Shown piece by piece: positions 5,102 through 7,422 of a stretch of DNA of 7,422 bases. The notes beneath the pieces are model-generated. The model did no database searches, was not told the origin of the DNA, and worked only from the letters and a program-made list of their open reading frames with translations. The stretch is from Candidatus Hydrogenedentes bacterium UBA2224 (GTDB taxonomy: Bacteria; Hydrogenedentota; Hydrogenedentia; Hydrogenedentales; SLHB01): the NCBI GenBank assembly GCA_002348185.1, contig DDYW01000011.1:1-7422 (forward strand). Reading direction: 5' to 3'. A program made the translations under genes and the position numbers. Position 1 is the first letter of the stretch. Every line of letters begins with the position of its first letter.

Positions 5102-6685
5102 CTAGATATACGCGCGCACGCTGAAGGTGGCCTGCCCGCCATCGTCCCGGCGCTGTGGGCCTTCCACCTGCTTAAAGAACTCCGACGCTTTTAACCCGGC
5201 CATCACCTCGTCAAACGCGTCGGCGTCCACCACTTCGCCCTCGATGGTGATGCTCTGCAGGTCCCCCCGCCGTTGCGTTGACGTGATCCGGAGGGACGTC
5301 ACCCGCACCGTGCTGTCGGGCATCCGTACGCTGATTTCCTTGAGGATGTCCGGCAGAGGCGGCCGCTGGTACATACCCACGTCCGACAGCTCCGACGACT
5401 CCGCGGCAGCGGCATGGTCCGCCCGCATCATGTCCATGCTTACGCTGCCGCCCGGATCGACGGCCGGCCGGCCGCTCTGCACCTTCGGAGACGCCGGAAA
5501 CGCCTCTTCGTAATACGCCCAGATCGCATTGCCAATGCGTTCCACTTCGGCGCGATTCCGCTGGTAGCTGACATACATGTACACGCCATACCCCACCAGC
5601 AGCAACGCGGCCAGCGACGCCGAAAACACCGCATGCCGCATCAGCCCGCCCAAGCCGGCCGTGCCGGCCAGGGGACCCGTGCGGAAATCCAGCCCGTACG
5701 CGCCTCCGGCCGCCGTCAGCGCGACGCCAGCCAGAGCCGCCCAGCTGTTCGCGCCGTCCTCAACCGGAACCTCCTCCGCCGCCTCCTCCGCCGCCGGCAT
5801 CACCGCTCCGCCGGGCAATACCCGGGTTGCGGGAACCGCGAGACGCGCCCGGGCCGCGCTTTTCATCCCCTCCAGCAAGTCCACCTGCCGGACCGCTACC
5901 TCGAGCTCCTGCTCAAAGTCCGCCCGGTGCGCTTCCGGCATGGCGTAACCCGTCACGACCAGTTCAGACACCGCAGCCTCGTCTTCCGGCCAGGACGCCT
6001 GAAACGCCCGCAGGGTGTTCTGGACTTCCCGCGCCGCGTCGGCTGGCTCGTTTCGAAACTGGCCTTCGCTCAGCGGCAGATGCCGCAGAAACACCAGCGC
6101 CGCGCCCCGCGTAACTACCAGAGAAGCTCCGCGCTCGCGCACATGCAAGGCCGCCACCAGGTCATTCTTTCCGCCCTGGGCCGCCCGCAACAGCGAGGTC
6201 AGGCCCGTAGCGTCCAGGCCGATGCCCTCGATGGCGATCCCGCCCGCGCTCAGGACGTCCAACTGTTCTTCCAGCAGGGTCCGGCGCACTCCTACCGCCA
6301 GTACTTCCGTGTTGCCGTTGGCCTCGCGGATGATGCTGTAGTCGACCGCCAACTCGTCGATGGGGAAGGCCAGAAAGGGTTCCAGTTCAAACGGCACCGC
6401 CGCGGCCACCTTGCCCCGCCCTTTGAACGGCAGGACCAGTTTGCGCGCGATGGCATTGTCGCTTCGCGCGCAGAGCACCCAGGCCGACGGCTTGACCTTC
6501 AGCTGCGCGCGGGCATGCCCCACCGCCGCCACCAGCGCCTCGAACCGTTCGCTCGCGCTCTCATAGACCGCACGGCAGGCACACCCATCCACGATCGACG
6601 GCGTCCGTCCGCCTGTGTTCACCACGGCGATGCGGATTTCGTCCTCGTCAAATTCCACTGCGCCAATTCTCGCCGGCAATTTCAT
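5102..6685 (-). CDS. gspL: GspL-like protein (PilM-like cytoplasmic domain + TM + PilN-like periplasmic domain)
   Basis: Inner-membrane platform protein that in T2SS recruits the GspE ATPase and pairs with GspM. Seen: 527 aa. The cytoplasmic actin-like domain spans about 1-335. The phosphate and adenosine loops expected of a nucleotide-binding PilM look degenerate: GAVEFDEDEIRIAVV at the start, HVRERGASL near 181-189, and VVTGYAMP lacking a GG pair. An Ala/Glu/Pro linker lies at about 298-310, a membrane helix at about 352-374, and then a helical stretch. A PilN/GspL-like domain covers about 446-527, with DILKEISVRMPDSTVRVTSL and the typical strand SITIEGEVVDADAFDEVM. The ATG overlaps the gspK stop as ATGA and has GGAG 9 nt upstream. 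A TTG 15 nt earlier lacks a good site, so I chose the ATG. At 527 aa it is longer than the roughly 400 aa of classic GspL and near the sum of PilM and PilN. Confidence 0.86.
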   Translation of the reverse strand: MKLPARIGAVEFDEDEIRIAVVNTGGRTPSIVDGCACRAVYESASERFEALVAAVGHARAQLKVKPSAWVLCARSDNAIARKLVLPFKGRGKVAAAVPFELEPFLAFPIDELAVDYSIIREANGNTEVLAVGVRRTLLEEQLDVLSAGGIAIEGIGLDATGLTSLLRAAQGGKNDLVAALHVRERGASLVVTRGAALVFLRHLPLSEGQFRNEPADAAREVQNTLRAFQASWPEDEAAVSELVVTGYAMPEAHRADFEQELEVAVRQVDLLEGMKSAARARLAVPATRVLPGGAVMPAAEEAAEEVPVEDGANSWAALAGVALTAAGGAYGLDFRTGPLAGTAGLGGLMRHAVFSASLAALLLVGYGVYMYVSYQRNRAEVERIGNAIWAYYEEAFPASPKVQSGRPAVDPGGSVSMDMMRADHAAAAESSELSDVGMYQRPPLPDILKEISVRMPDSTVRVTSLRITSTQRRGDLQSITIEGEVVDADAFDEVMAGLKASEFFKQVEGPQRRDDGGQATFSVRAYI

Positions 6686-7422
6686 TGAGTCACTCTCCAA
6701 TCCAGCGTTCGGAACAACTCGGCCGCCTCCCGGCCGGAATCCCGCCAGACGAAGGCCTGGATCCGCACCATCGCGCGCTCATACAATCCCATCCCTTCGA
6801 TCTGGAACACGTCGCTCGACCAGATCCACACTTCCGGCTTGCGCGCCCCGGCTTCCGCCTCGGCCCGGCGCTGCTGCCGGCTGCTCTGCTCTTTGGCGTC
6901 CAGCAGTCCGCGCGTCTCCGCATCTTTCCGGCTCGTCACCGGATCGCCGTTTTCCTGCCAGGTCAAAATCATCTCGCACAATCCGGATTCCCCAATCGCC
7001 TCGGACATGGCCTCCAGCACCGGATACCGCGCCGTGTTCACGTTGATCCGCCCGAGCGGATCCCCGTGCACCGTGAGCAGCTCCGTCAACGAGGGAAACT
7101 CCTCGGGATTTTCCGGGTCGCCAAAATACAGCTCCGTGGTCATGCCGTCCACGAGCAGCAATTCCTCCAGCGAACTGAACGGGCCGTTCTTGCACCCGTA
7201 CGCGGGCTCCAGCGTCGTATAATAGTCGGCTTCGGCTCCGCTGCTGCGCACATTGTCGTCCAGATCCACCCAGTCCAGGATGGCGTCCACCAATTCGGGA
7301 TCGCCCCCGCGCCGCTCGATCAGGATGCGCAACGCCTCCACCACATATTCGTTCTCTTCGTTGTTGGTGGGCTTGAGCAGCGCATTCAGGTTGAGTTTGC
7401 CGTATTCATCCTGGACCCGGCA
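6682..7422 (-). CDS. gspK: GspK-like minor pseudopilin (5' part cut by window edge)
   Basis: GspK is the large minor pseudopilin that, with GspI and GspJ, caps the T2SS pseudopilus tip in the periplasm. Seen: 246 codons plus stop, reading in frame from the right edge, so the prepilin signal peptide and N-terminal helix are missing. The visible part begins in the family pattern DEYGKLNLNALL (5-16), then LVDAILDWVDLDDN (44-57), GAEADYYTTLEPAYGCKNGP (62-81), and LEELLLVDGM (85-94). The helix-hairpin-type signature GRINVNTARYPVLEAM comes at 124-139. These Asp-rich and YY/NGP motifs are characteristic of GspK. The C-terminal part, with VWIWSSDVFQIEGMG (198-212) and then a basic strand (RAMVRIQAFVWRD), fits the end of the family. 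Its stop overlaps the gspL start. An internal GTG at 7344 is not the true start, because homologous sequence continues upstream of it. Confidence 0.93.
   Translation of the reverse strand, partial: CRVQDEYGKLNLNALLKPTNNEENEYVVEALRILIERRGGDPELVDAILDWVDLDDNVRSSGAEADYYTTLEPAYGCKNGPFSSLEELLLVDGMTTELYFGDPENPEEFPSLTELLTVHGDPLGRINVNTARYPVLEAMSEAIGESGLCEMILTWQENGDPVTSRKDAETRGLLDAKEQSSRQQRRAEAEAGARKPEVWIWSSDVFQIEGMGLYERAMVRIQAFVWRDSGREAAELFRTLDWRVTQ
6695..6698 (-). promoter_or_regulatory. Ribosome binding site of gspL (decides ATG start)
   Basis: GGAG on the minus strand lies 9 nt before the ATG at 6685-6683, inside the end of gspK. The alternative TTG at 6700-6698 overlaps this GGAG and has no proper site of its own. 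This supports the ATG start and coupled translation through the ATGA overlap. Confidence 0.6.

Noticed and set aside
5414..6688. 424-codon open frame on the plus strand
   Set aside because: Antisense to gspL. Composition is shadow-like (many Arg, His, Gln) and it has no domain pattern.

Overview
The window is a GC-rich stretch in which every supportable gene lies on the minus strand. It is a secretion or pilus machinery locus of the type II secretion (T2SS) / type IV pilus (T4P) superfamily. The GspK/GspL/GspM trio, with a pseudopilin and inner-membrane platform proteins, implies a Gram-negative (diderm) bacterium. Nothing here fixes the phylum. The divergence of the proteins from textbook proteobacterial ones, and the mixing of T2SS and T4P genes, would fit a less-studied high-GC lineage, but that is a guess.

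In transcription order (right to left) the first block is gspK (its 5' part lies beyond the right edge), gspL and gspM. gspK and gspL overlap by 4 nt (ATGA) and gspL and gspM are 17 nt apart. GspL is unusually long and looks like a full PilM-like domain fused to a PilN-like membrane and periplasmic part. GspM has the PilO-like build. Together they would form the inner-membrane platform and the pseudopilus tip.

A 538-nt stretch without a convincing gene follows (4013-4550). Its gspM-proximal half is very GC-rich with strong inverted repeats. Its distal end is AT-rich and carries two promoter-like sequences with perfect TTGACA boxes pointing at the next block.

The second block is three secretion-type hexameric ATPases in a row: a complete GspE/PilB-family protein with a zinc tetracysteine motif, a complete PilT-type retraction ATPase, and a second GspE/PilB-family protein cut by the left edge inside its Walker A loop. 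The three genes are 25 and 29 nt apart and each has a Shine-Dalgarno sequence, so they look like one operon. Both GspE/PilB proteins begin with tandem motifs like those of the MshEN domain, a known c-di-GMP receptor.

The most notable features are a retraction-type motor sandwiched between two assembly-type motors next to T2SS platform genes, and an almost perfect Ser-Ser/Thr-hydrophobic tripeptide repeat in the linker of the complete GspE-like protein. gspC, gspD, gspF, the other pseudopilins, and pilC are not in the window.
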